From the NCBI RefSeq assembly GCF_031760065.1, contig NZ_CP134500.1, positions 2,728,001 to 2,792,000 of the forward strand: 64,000 nt of DNA, read 5' to 3'. Source of the stretch: Streptomyces durocortorensis. GTDB lineage: Bacteria > Actinomycetota > Actinomycetes > Streptomycetales > Streptomycetaceae. The notes beneath the pieces are model-generated. The model worked only from the letters and a program-made list of their open reading frames with translations. It had not been told where the DNA came from and did not search any database. The stretch's first letter is position 1. The number at the start of each line of letters is the position of its first letter. The translations under genes and the position numbers were made by a program. Positions 28,009 to 37,513 of the stretch are shown here, piece after piece.

Positions 28009-29940
28009 TCACTTGCTGAACACCAGCAGCGTCGTCTGCTCCAGCTCTTCCTTGTCGTTGCTGGCGCTCACGCGCTCGCTGAAGATGAAGGAGCGGCCGC
28101 CCTCGTAGGCGACCTTTGACGAGAAGAAACCGTTCTCGATCCGACCGGTCGACGTGGGGTGCTGAAGCAGCGTCTTGGGCTTGCCGCCGGTCGCCGCGAG
28201 CGTCACGACCGCCCCGCTCGCGTCGTACTTCGGCCGCATGTAGAGCACCAGCTCGCCGCCCTCCATGCGGAGCGGCTTCAGGACGCGCCCGGCCGGGGCC
28301 GGAGCCTCCCACTTGGGCTTGCCGGTGTTCAGGTCGAAGGCGATGACCTTGTTCGTCCGGGCGGACCCGCTGCCTTCGTCCTTCGTCGCCATGTAGAGGG
28401 TGTTGGCGTCGGCGGCGATGCCGCTGCACCCTTCGAGCTTCTTCCCGAAGACCGCGAAGCCGCTCCCGCAGTCGGCGGTGAGGGTGTCGCCCTTGGCGGG
28501 CGAGAGCTGGGAGCGGAGCTTGCCGCTGTCGGTGAGCGCGGCGATCGCCCACTGCTTCTTCTTGTCGTGGTCGAGCCTGACGACGAGCGGGTCGACCGAG
28601 TAGACCTTGCTGATCTCCCAGCCGCGCGGCGGCTGGTACGTCCACTTGGGCTTGCCGCTGGCCGGGGTCAGTTCCTGGACCTGCTGCTGCGGGTTCTTGA
28701 CGTCGTCGGTGCGGCAGTTGACCGCGGCGATGAGCTTCGACCCGCCGGCGAACGCGTAGGGCTTGCAGTTGCCTTCGGGGGTGCCGAAGAGCTCCTTGCC
28801 GTCGCTGACGCGGTAGGCGTTGGAGTTGCCGGTGCGCCCGACGGCGACGGTGTCCCCGCTGATCGCCAGGCCGATGTCCGAGAGGAAGTCCCAGGTGCCG
28901 TTCTTCTTGATCTCCTTCTTCCAGCCGGCCTTGCCGGTGTTGAGGTCGATCATCTGGAGAAGCGAGCAGTTGGCCTTGTCCGTGGTGCCGTCCTTCACCC
29001 CGATGACGATCTTGCCGTCGGTGGTGGGCGTGTTCGGCGTGGCGCACACGTCGGCGGGGAGCGGGAGGGTCCACTTCTGCTTGCCGTCGGCGACGGAGTA
29101 GGCGGAGACCCCCCGGTACATGGCCTTGACGATCAGGTCGCCGGTGAACCAGGGGCCGTGGACGGAGGAGCCGTTGCGCGGCAGGTCGATGTCGTTCTTC
29201 TGGAGCCAGGCGACCTTGGCCTCGCCCGGCTTGCGCCCGGCGTTGAGGTCGTCGTTCGCCTCCCGGCCGTCGCCGCTGCCGTCGCCCTCGTCGACTGTCG
29301 GGGACCCGCTGGGGGCCTTGGGGTCGGCGGGCCCGGTGCTCTGGCCCGCGACGGGCTTCTTGTCGTCGTCGCCGCTGCCGCTCACCACGAACCAGACGCC
29401 CGCCCCGGCGGCCAGGACCACGGCGAGCGCCGCCGCGACCACGATGCCGGTCTTCCCCTTGAGGAACCCGCCGCCGGAGCCCGGACCGCCGGGAGCGGGG
29501 GCGCCGGGGTACTGCTGCTGCGGGTAGCCGTAGCCGGGCTGCGTCGGCTGGCCGTACGGACCGGGGGCCTGCTGGCCGTACGGACCGGGGGCTTCCTGGC
29601 CGTACGGACCGGGGGCTTCCTGGCCGTAGGGGCCGGGCTGCTGGCCGTACGGGCCCGGGGCCTGCTGGCCGTACGGTCCGGGCCCCTGGCCGGGCTGCTG
29701 CGGGTAGCCGTAACCGGGCTGGCCGCCCGGAGGCGTCTGCGGATAGCCGTACGCCGGGGGTGCGCCAGGGGGCGGGGTCTGCGGCGGCCCGGCCGGGGGC
29801 TGCGGGGCTCCGGCCGGAGGCTGCGGCGGCTGGGCGGGCGGCAGGTCCTGGGGCGGTGGCGGCTGAGGAGTCCCCTGCGGCTGCTCCTGCGGAGCCCCGA
29901 AGCCTCCCTGCGGCGGTTGCTGGCTGGGCGGCTGGCTCAT
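28009..29940 (-). CDS. Membrane-anchored PQQ-type beta-propeller protein, copy 2 of 4
   Basis: Predicted 643 aa from the ATG at 29940, behind AAGGGGGA. Same plan as its neighbours: a Pro/Gln-rich arm (1-160) with an octapeptide array based on GPYGQQAP, a membrane helix at about 165-188 (VVAAALAVVLAAGAGVWFVV), and an external propeller with DGKQKWTLPL, LNTGKAGWKKE and LNTGKPKWEAP repeats. A 101-base gap separates it from copy 1. Function unknown. Confidence 0.87.
   Translation of the reverse strand: MSQPPSQQPPQGGFGAPQEQPQGTPQPPPPQDLPPAQPPQPPAGAPQPPAGPPQTPPPGAPPAYGYPQTPPGGQPGYGYPQQPGQGPGPYGQQAPGPYGQQPGPYGQEAPGPYGQEAPGPYGQQAPGPYGQPTQPGYGYPQQQYPGAPAPGGPGSGGGFLKGKTGIVVAAALAVVLAAGAGVWFVVSGSGDDDKKPVAGQSTGPADPKAPSGSPTVDEGDGSGDGREANDDLNAGRKPGEAKVAWLQKNDIDLPRNGSSVHGPWFTGDLIVKAMYRGVSAYSVADGKQKWTLPLPADVCATPNTPTTDGKIVIGVKDGTTDKANCSLLQMIDLNTGKAGWKKEIKKNGTWDFLSDIGLAISGDTVAVGRTGNSNAYRVSDGKELFGTPEGNCKPYAFAGGSKLIAAVNCRTDDVKNPQQQVQELTPASGKPKWTYQPPRGWEISKVYSVDPLVVRLDHDKKKQWAIAALTDSGKLRSQLSPAKGDTLTADCGSGFAVFGKKLEGCSGIAADANTLYMATKDEGSGSARTNKVIAFDLNTGKPKWEAPAPAGRVLKPLRMEGGELVLYMRPKYDASGAVVTLAATGGKPKTLLQHPTSTGRIENGFFSSKVAYEGGRSFIFSERVSASNDKEELEQTTLLVFSK
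29548..29692 (-). repeat. 24-bp tandem repeats encoding GPYGQ(Q/E)AP octapeptides
   Basis: About six units of 24 bases (one of 21) in the second PQQ-propeller gene, each with the plus-strand core CTGGCCGTACGG. Copies are nearly identical, so unit number may vary between strains. Confidence 0.85.
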
Positions 29941-30174
29941 CAGCGCGTCCCCCTTCGTGCGGTCCGGTGGTCGATTCGGTCTCCCCCGCGATTCCGAGAG
30001 GGTCAATTCCCCTCGGAAAGGAGCGAATCGGTCATGGATTCCGCAGTGTTACGACAGTCGAGCGGGGCTTCTTTCTACCACCCGCCCGCCATCGAACACC
30101 GGATCGGTCCACCCCCTGTTCCCAAGGGAGAACCGCGTCGTGATGCCCTCGTTACGCCCCGGCCGGGGTGACGG

Positions 30175-31773
30175 TCAGTCACCGAAGCCGAGCATCACCA
30201 CCTGCTCCTGTTCCTGCTCGTCGTCGGCCCGGCTGAGGAGTGGCTGGACGAGCACGGCCCGCCCGCCGGAGTAGGCGACCAGCGGCGGGGAGAAGGTGCG
30301 CTCGACCGTGGTCGCGGCGACCGGGTGCCGCAGCACCGGTTCCAGGTCCCCGCCGCCCGACGGGAGCGCGAGGATGCCGCCGCCCTTGCCCGTGCCCTCC
30401 TCCTTGGCCCGGGCCGGGCTCACGTACATCAGCAGCCTGCCGTCCTCGACCCGCAGGGGCATCAGGATCTGGCGGGCGGGGGCCTCGACCTTCCACTTCT
30501 GCTTGCCGGTCTCCAGGGCGAAGGCGGCGACGGCGTTGGAGATGTCGCCGCCGTCCGCGACGGCTTCGGTGGCGATGTAGAACGTGTCGTCATCGGCGGC
30601 GACGCCCTGGCAGGCGTCGAGATTCCGACCGCGGTCCGCCTCTTGGAACCCGCAGGTCGGGGCGTAGTTGTCGGCTGCGGGGCCGCTCAGCGCGCTGCGG
30701 CGGGTGCCGTCGTCGCCGAGGATCAGGATGCCCCACTTCTCCCTCCCCTGCCGCAGGGAGACCACCGGCGGGTCCACGGAGTAGAACTGGTCGACCTTCC
30801 AGCCCTTCTTGACCTTGTACGACCACTGGATGCGGCCGGTGGCCGGGTCGATGCGCCGCACGTGCTGCACGGCGTGGTCGTTGGGCCCCTCCTCCTGGCA
30901 GCTGGTGGCGGCGAGCGGCACGGGGCCGCTGGCGAAGCCGAACGGCTGGCAGTTCCCGGGCAGTTCGTCCCACAGGTGCTTGCCGTCGCTGATCCGGAAG
31001 GCGTCGGTACGGCCGACGCGCCCGACGGTCAGGACATCGCCGTTGACGGCCATGTTGACCTTCGAGAGTCCGTCCCAGACGCCGATCCGCTGGAACCGGG
31101 CGCTCCAGCCCGCCTTGCCCGTCGCCAGGTCGACCATCTGGAGCCTGTCGCAGGTCGCGCCCTCCGAGGTGTCGCTTTGGAGCGCGAGGACGATCTTCCC
31201 GTCCGTGGTCGGCAGGGTGGGTGCGGCGCAGACGCTGGTGGCCAGGGGCAGGCTCCACTTCTCCGTCCCGTCCGCCACCGCATGGCCCGCCACCGTGCGG
31301 TACGCGGCCTTGGTCACGAGGTCCCCGGCGAACCACGGGCCGTACACCTCGGTCCCCCCGCCGGGCAGGTCCACTTCGTTCTTCTGGACGAAGAGAACCC
31401 GGCTGTCGCCCGGCTTGCGCTGCGCGTTGAGGTCGTCCGCTGTGGGGGCCCGGGTCACCGACCGTTCACCCGGGGGGCCCGACTCCCCGGGAGCGGCGGT
31501 CTCCTTCGCTGCGGTCTCCTTCGCGACGGGCTTCTTGTCGTCGGTGGGGCCACCGTCGCCCACGGCGAACCAGACACCGGCCCCGACGACCAGCACCCCG
31601 GCGAGCACAGCGGCGACGAGCGCGGCGACCCGCCCCCGGGAGCGTCCCCCGGACCCGGACCCGGGCGCCTGGGGCATCGGCATCGTGGGGTCTCCGTAGA
31701 CCCCCGGCTGCGGCTCATACGGGGCGCCGAACCCGCCTTGCCCTCCAGGGCTGCCCTGCGGCGGCTGCGACAT
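30175..31773 (-). CDS. Membrane-anchored PQQ-type beta-propeller protein, copy 3 of 4
   Basis: Predicted 532 aa from the ATG at 31773, with GAGAGGG upstream. The Pro/Gly-rich arm is short (about 45 residues); the membrane helix is at 48-70 (VAALVAAVLAGVLVVGAGVW). The external propeller has DGTEKWSLPL, LATGKAGWSAR, PATGRIQWSYK and LETGKQKWKVE strands. It shares exact 58-bp and 42-bp blocks with copy 4, showing recent duplication or gene conversion. Confidence 0.87.
   Translation of the reverse strand: MSQPPQGSPGGQGGFGAPYEPQPGVYGDPTMPMPQAPGSGSGGRSRGRVAALVAAVLAGVLVVGAGVWFAVGDGGPTDDKKPVAKETAAKETAAPGESGPPGERSVTRAPTADDLNAQRKPGDSRVLFVQKNEVDLPGGGTEVYGPWFAGDLVTKAAYRTVAGHAVADGTEKWSLPLATSVCAAPTLPTTDGKIVLALQSDTSEGATCDRLQMVDLATGKAGWSARFQRIGVWDGLSKVNMAVNGDVLTVGRVGRTDAFRISDGKHLWDELPGNCQPFGFASGPVPLAATSCQEEGPNDHAVQHVRRIDPATGRIQWSYKVKKGWKVDQFYSVDPPVVSLRQGREKWGILILGDDGTRRSALSGPAADNYAPTCGFQEADRGRNLDACQGVAADDDTFYIATEAVADGGDISNAVAAFALETGKQKWKVEAPARQILMPLRVEDGRLLMYVSPARAKEEGTGKGGGILALPSGGGDLEPVLRHPVAATTVERTFSPPLVAYSGGRAVLVQPLLSRADDEQEQEQVVMLGFGD
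30764..30821 (-). repeat. 58-bp block identical to 32414-32471
   Basis: Exact match, 1,650 bases from its partner, in the propeller part of copies 3 and 4 (around GWKVDQFYSVDPPVVS). A second exact 42-bp pair covers the membrane helix (31567-31608 and 33208-33249). Confidence 0.9.
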
Positions 31774-31827
31774 CGAGTGTGGCCCTCTCGTTCTCACGTA
31801 CGGTCGTTCTGCGGCTTGAGGCGACGA

Positions 31828-33471
31828 TCAGTCGCCGAAGGCGATCATGGTCTTCAGCTCCATCTCCTCCTTGTCGGAGGGCCCGGTGACGTAGCCGTGC
31901 ATGAGGAGGGAGCGTCCGTCGGCGTAGTGGACCAGGGGGTCGTAGAAGGTGCGCTCGGCCGCCGCGGCGGACGCCGGGTGCCGCAGCACCGGCTGGAGGG
32001 GTCCGCCCTGCGGCCCGAGCGCCATGATGCCGCCGCCCGCGCCCTTCACCCCGGCCGCGGGCGGGCTCAGGTACATCAGCACCTTGCCGCCCTCGACGCG
32101 CAACGGCAGCAGTGTCTGCCCGGCGGGCGCGTCGACCTTCCACTTCCGCTTGCCGGTGGTCCTGTCGAAGGCGACGACGGCGTTGGTCTTGTCGTCGCTG
32201 TCCTCCGGGGCCTTCGTGGCGAGGTAGAACGTGCTCGCGTCGGCCGCCGCCCCGATGCAGTGGTCCAGGTTCCCGCCCTCGTTGCGCAGGTCGTCGGCGC
32301 ACCGGACGCCGTAGTCCTCGTTGCCCGCCTGGGGCTGGGCGCGGTAGGTGCCGTCGCTGTCGAGCAGGACGACCGCCCACTCCGACTCCGCCCCGGCCTT
32401 GCGCACGGAGACGACCGGCGGGTCCACGGAGTAGAACTGGTCGACCTTCCAGCCCTTCTTGACCTTGTACGTCCACACGGTCCGGCCGGTGGCCGGGTCG
32501 ATGCGCCGTATCTCCTCCTCGGCCGGGTCGATCGGCTCCTTGCGGCAGTCGACGGCGGCGAGCGGGACGGCACCGCTGGTGAGGCCGTACGGCTGGCAGC
32601 TGCCGCCGGAGAGCTTGCCCCACAGGTGCTTGCCGTCGCTGATCCGGTAGGCGTCGGTGAGGCTGGTCCGCCCCACGGTCACGACGTCTCCGTTGACGGC
32701 CATGACGACGTCGGAGAGCGCGTCCTGGGTTTCCGAGCGGTCGTACGAAGCGGTCCAGCCTGCCTTTCCGGTGGCCAGATCGATCATCTGGAGTCTGTTG
32801 CAGAACGCCTCCTCCGTGGTGTCCGACATGAGTCCGATGACGATCTTCCCGTCGGCGGTCGGCCGTGTGGGTGCCGCGCAGACGTCGGAGGGCAGGCGCA
32901 GGCTCCACTCCTGCGCGCCGTCGGCCAGTGAATAGGCGGACGCGGTGCGGTACATGGCCTTGGCCACGGTGTCGCCGACGACCCAGGGCCCGAGGGCGGA
33001 GTCACCGCCCTCGGGCAGGTCCACGCCGTTCTTCTGGATCCAGCGGACGGGGGCCTCGCCCTCTTTGCGGCCCTTGTTGAGCTCCGCGGCTCCGGGGTCG
33101 GGCGTCGCCTTCCGGCTCGGCGGGGTGTCCGACTGCTTCGGGGCGCCGCTCTCCGTGCCCTTGGCAACGGGCTTCCTGTCGTCGGCGTCGTCACCGCCGC
33201 CCACGACGAACCAGACACCGGCCCCGACGACCAGCACCCCGGCGAGCACCGCGGCGACGATCCCCGCGGCCCGGCCCCGGGACGGGCGGCCGGGTCCACC
33301 GGGTCCGCCGGACGGCAGGGGGGCCGGCTGCGTCGGCGGCTGCGGATAGCCGTACGGGCCGGGAGGCGGCGGCCCGTGCTGCGCCGGGTCTCCGTACACA
33401 CCCGGCTGTGGTTCGTACGGGGCGCCGAAGCCGCCCTGCTCGCCCGGGCTGCCCTGCGGCGGCTGCGACAT
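31828..33471 (-). CDS. Membrane-anchored PQQ-type beta-propeller protein, copy 4 of 4
   Basis: Predicted 547 aa. Pro-rich arm of about 65 residues (start MSQPPQGSPG, shared with copy 3), membrane helix at 67-90, then an external propeller with DGAQEWSLRL, LATGKAGWTAS, PATGRTVWTYK and RTTGKRKWKVD strands. It is the most upstream copy, so probably nearest the promoter if the four are co-transcribed; spacers of 54-234 bases leave room for separate promoters. Confidence 0.87.
   Translation of the reverse strand: MSQPPQGSPGEQGGFGAPYEPQPGVYGDPAQHGPPPPGPYGYPQPPTQPAPLPSGGPGGPGRPSRGRAAGIVAAVLAGVLVVGAGVWFVVGGGDDADDRKPVAKGTESGAPKQSDTPPSRKATPDPGAAELNKGRKEGEAPVRWIQKNGVDLPEGGDSALGPWVVGDTVAKAMYRTASAYSLADGAQEWSLRLPSDVCAAPTRPTADGKIVIGLMSDTTEEAFCNRLQMIDLATGKAGWTASYDRSETQDALSDVVMAVNGDVVTVGRTSLTDAYRISDGKHLWGKLSGGSCQPYGLTSGAVPLAAVDCRKEPIDPAEEEIRRIDPATGRTVWTYKVKKGWKVDQFYSVDPPVVSVRKAGAESEWAVVLLDSDGTYRAQPQAGNEDYGVRCADDLRNEGGNLDHCIGAAADASTFYLATKAPEDSDDKTNAVVAFDRTTGKRKWKVDAPAGQTLLPLRVEGGKVLMYLSPPAAGVKGAGGGIMALGPQGGPLQPVLRHPASAAAAERTFYDPLVHYADGRSLLMHGYVTGPSDKEEMELKTMIAFGD
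32414..32471 (-). repeat. 58-bp block identical to 30764-30821
   Basis: Partner copy of the exact repeat described at 30764-30821. Confidence 0.9.
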
Positions 33472-33558
33472 CGGTGTGGTCCCCCTCGAACATACGGTCC
33501 AGTCTCTGCTGTCCCGTTTCTACCACCCGGCCCACGAGCGCCTGACACCCCACCAGCG

Positions 33559-33592
33559 CTGCTGGCCCCACCGGCCCCACCGGCCCCAGCAG
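33559..33592 (-). terminator. Weak hairpin after the ABC-F gene
   Basis: CTGCTGG (33559-33565) pairs with CCAGCAG (33586-33592), separated by repeated CCCCACCGG. It lies just past the minus-strand stop at 33599. Possible terminator; the stem is short. Confidence 0.4.
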
Positions 33593-33598
33593 TGCCGG

Positions 33599-35419
<1,821 letters not shown>

Positions 35420-35568
35420 TTCACTCCTGTCCGGGGGGATCGATCGACCTTCCCAGGGTACGGCGCGGCGGAGGGAGGCCGGTCGTGCGGCCTCGGGCCG
35501 GTCCGGGACCGCCCGGATGCCGGGATAGCCTCGTGTGGGTGCTTTTGCTGATGGGCGGGGGGAAATCT

Positions 35569-36258
35569 ATGGGTTCGGTCCCGGTGACCGTTCTGGTGGT
35601 GGACGACGACGCGCTGGTGCGCGACGGCCTGAGGCGCATCCTGGAGTCGGCCGACGACATCCGGGTGTCGGCGGTCTGCGGCCCCGGGGAGGCGTTGGAG
35701 CTGGCCCGCCGGCACCGGCCGGACGTGGCGCTGGTGGATCTGCACATGCCCGGCGCGGACGGCATCGAGGTGCTGCGCGGTCTGCGGTCGTCGGCGCGGC
35801 CGCCGAGAGTGGCGGTGCTGACGGGCTTCGGTGAGGACGCACACGTACGCCGCGCCCTGCGGGCGGGGGCCGCCGGGTTCCTCCTCAAGGACTCGGCGGT
35901 GGACGAGCTGATCCCCGGCGTGCGGCTGCTGGCCGCGGGGGGCAGCGCGCTGTCGGAGCGGGTCGTCCGTTCGCTGCCGGACGGTGCCGGGGAGGAGACC
36001 GCGCCCGCGGACCCGCCGGGGGCCCGGCTGCTGACCGCGCGGGAGCGGGAGGTGCTGGAGCTGCTGCCCTCGGGGATGTCCAACGAGGAGATCGGCCGCC
36101 GGCTCTTCCTGAGCCGGACCACGGTCCGCGACCACGTGAGTTCGCTGCTCGCCAAGCTGGGTGCGGCCAACCGCGTCCAGGCCGCCGTCATCGCGTACGG
36201 GATGCGCCGGGAACGACGTACGGGGTCCGCCGCCGCCCGGGACACGGCCGGCCGGTGA
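35569..36258 (+). CDS. NarL/LuxR-type response regulator, canonical
   Basis: Predicted 229 aa from the ATG at 35569, with GGGGGGAA upstream. The receiver is complete: acidic pair in VVDDDALVRDGL, phospho-Asp in VALVDLHMPGADG, Thr in VAVLTGFGE and Lys in FLLKD. The HTH is LTAREREVLELLPSGMSNEEIGRRLFLSRTTVRDHV. Divergent from the ABC-F gene; its kinase is not in the neighbourhood (the HisKA_3 kinase at 5.5 kb is one candidate). Confidence 0.93.
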   Translation: MGSVPVTVLVVDDDALVRDGLRRILESADDIRVSAVCGPGEALELARRHRPDVALVDLHMPGADGIEVLRGLRSSARPPRVAVLTGFGEDAHVRRALRAGAAGFLLKDSAVDELIPGVRLLAAGGSALSERVVRSLPDGAGEETAPADPPGARLLTAREREVLELLPSGMSNEEIGRRLFLSRTTVRDHVSSLLAKLGAANRVQAAVIAYGMRRERRTGSAAARDTAGR

Positions 36259-36405
36259 GCGCAGCCGCATCCCCGCCGCGGCGTGTCAGGCGGGTCGGGA
36301 CCGGAGAGGCCCAGAGCGGTTCGTTACAACTCGACCCGCGCCGAACGGCGTTCGCCCGACCGGGCGTCATCACTTCCCGAGCACCACCAGAAGGAAGAAC
36401 CTCAC

Positions 36406-36981
36406 GTGTCTGTCTCGATACTCAGCCTCGCCTCCCTCCGCCGTACGGCCGCCGCCGTCGCGGGCCTGACCGCGGCGAGCGTTCTGCTCACGGCGACCTC
36501 GGCGCAGGCCGCCCCGGCCGAGCTGCCCGCCCAGGACGCGCTGGTGGCCGCCGCGGTGGACGACGAGGCAATGGGCCGCGCCTTCGAGGAGGCACTGCGG
36601 ATCATCGACGCGATCCCCGGGGAGGTCCTGGCCGGGGGCGAGGAGGCCACGGTGCGGTGGCTGGAGGCGCACGGCCGGAGCACCGCGACGGCGGACGGCA
36701 CGCCGGTCCTCTACGCGTTCAACCTGGGCGGCTGCGCGCGGGGCATCGCCCTGGCGGTCGGCTCCAACATCTTCGCCATCGCCAAGGTCTACAAGGTGAA
36801 GAAGGCCATCGACAAGCTCGGCGGCGTGAACAAAGTGATCAAGAAGATCCAGTCCAAGAAGAAGAAGGGCAAGACCTTCAAGAAGGGGATCATGGAGGTC
36901 TTCGAGGAGGCGGGCGGCGGCATCGGCGCCATCGCCGCCGAGATCCTCGGCATCGACGGCGTCGTCAAGAACTGCTGGTAG
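36406..36981 (+). CDS. Secreted cationic protein with a closticin-574-like C-terminus (putative bacteriocin precursor)
   Basis: Predicted 191 aa from a GTG at 36406 behind AAGGAAG. Residues 1-35 form a signal peptide (RR, hydrophobic core, AQA cleavage site). Residues 36-100 look like an acidic propeptide. The last 90 residues are strongly basic with Cys110 and Cys190: GGCARGIALAVGSNIFAIAK, then KKAIDKLGG, a Lys-rich stretch, and AAEILG...KNCW. This spacing matches the clostridial bacteriocin closticin 574 as I recall it (C-A-x-x-I-A-x-A-I-G-S, K-I-K-K-x-I, L-G-G, A-A-E-L, N-C-F), also released from the C-terminus of a longer precursor. A small membrane protein gene follows. Antibacterial activity is inference. 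Confidence 0.6.
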   Translation: MSVSILSLASLRRTAAAVAGLTAASVLLTATSAQAAPAELPAQDALVAAAVDDEAMGRAFEEALRIIDAIPGEVLAGGEEATVRWLEAHGRSTATADGTPVLYAFNLGGCARGIALAVGSNIFAIAKVYKVKKAIDKLGGVNKVIKKIQSKKKKGKTFKKGIMEVFEEAGGGIGAIAAEILGIDGVVKNCW

Positions 36982-37010
36982 CCGGGGGATCAGGAGAGAG
37001 GTTTCTGCCG

Positions 37011-37424
37011 ATGACCGTCGTCGCGACCGTGCTGCGCTGGGCCTTCCTCGTGGCCGGAGCGGCCGTTCTGGCCGCCTTCCTCGTCAGCGCCGTCCGGGCC
37101 CGTATCGCCGGCACCCGCTTCGGTGAGCTGGTCGACGTACTGGAGAACCGGTGGTTCGCCCCGGGCCAGGTGTTCTTCGCCGTACTGGCGGGTCTCGCCG
37201 GGTCCTGGGCCGCGGGCTGGGCGGGCGGGACCCGTCCGCCCCTCCTGGAGTCCGTACCGATCCTGTTCCCGCTGGGCATCGTCGCCGCGTTCGTCGTCCG
37301 CCGCACGGACGGGGGCGAAGGCGGCGACGAGGACGCGGGCCGGGACGGCAGGGCGTTCCTGGTGAAACTGCTCGCCCTGCTGGCCGCGCCGCTGCTCCTG
37401 GGCGGCGTGATGACGGGCTGGTGA
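37011..37424 (+). CDS. Small four-helix membrane protein, possible immunity partner
   Basis: Predicted 137 aa, 29 bases after the closticin-like gene and with its own AGGAGAGAG site, so very likely co-transcribed. Four hydrophobic segments (about 4-26, 48-68, 76-95, 116-137) and one charged loop rich in Gly/Asp/Glu. Size and placement resemble bacteriocin immunity proteins, but I recognise no family. Confidence 0.7.
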   Translation: MTVVATVLRWAFLVAGAAVLAAFLVSAVRARIAGTRFGELVDVLENRWFAPGQVFFAVLAGLAGSWAAGWAGGTRPPLLESVPILFPLGIVAAFVVRRTDGGEGGDEDAGRDGRAFLVKLLALLAAPLLLGGVMTGW

Positions 37425-37454
37425 GGGGAGGCTGAGGGGGCGAGGTGAGCCGGG

Positions 37455-37490
37455 GCGGGCGGCGAGGCACCCGGGGGCCTCGCCGCCCGC
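37455..37490. terminator. Bidirectional terminator hairpin
   Basis: A perfect 14-bp stem, GCGGGCGGCGAGGC with its complement, and an 8-base loop, between the convergent membrane-protein and acyltransferase genes. Confidence 0.8.
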
Positions 37491-37513
37491 CGCTGTCACT
37501 GCGGCCGCTACCA

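Noticed and set aside
29548..29692. Considered as a CRISPR array because of regular short repeats
   Set aside because: The 24-bp units are contiguous, without unique spacers, and encode an in-frame octapeptide repeat.
28159..30171. Long plus-strand frames opposite the PQQ-propeller genes
   Set aside because: Val/Leu/Gly/Asp-rich antisense translations of the propeller repeats; apparent repeats are inherited from the sense strand.
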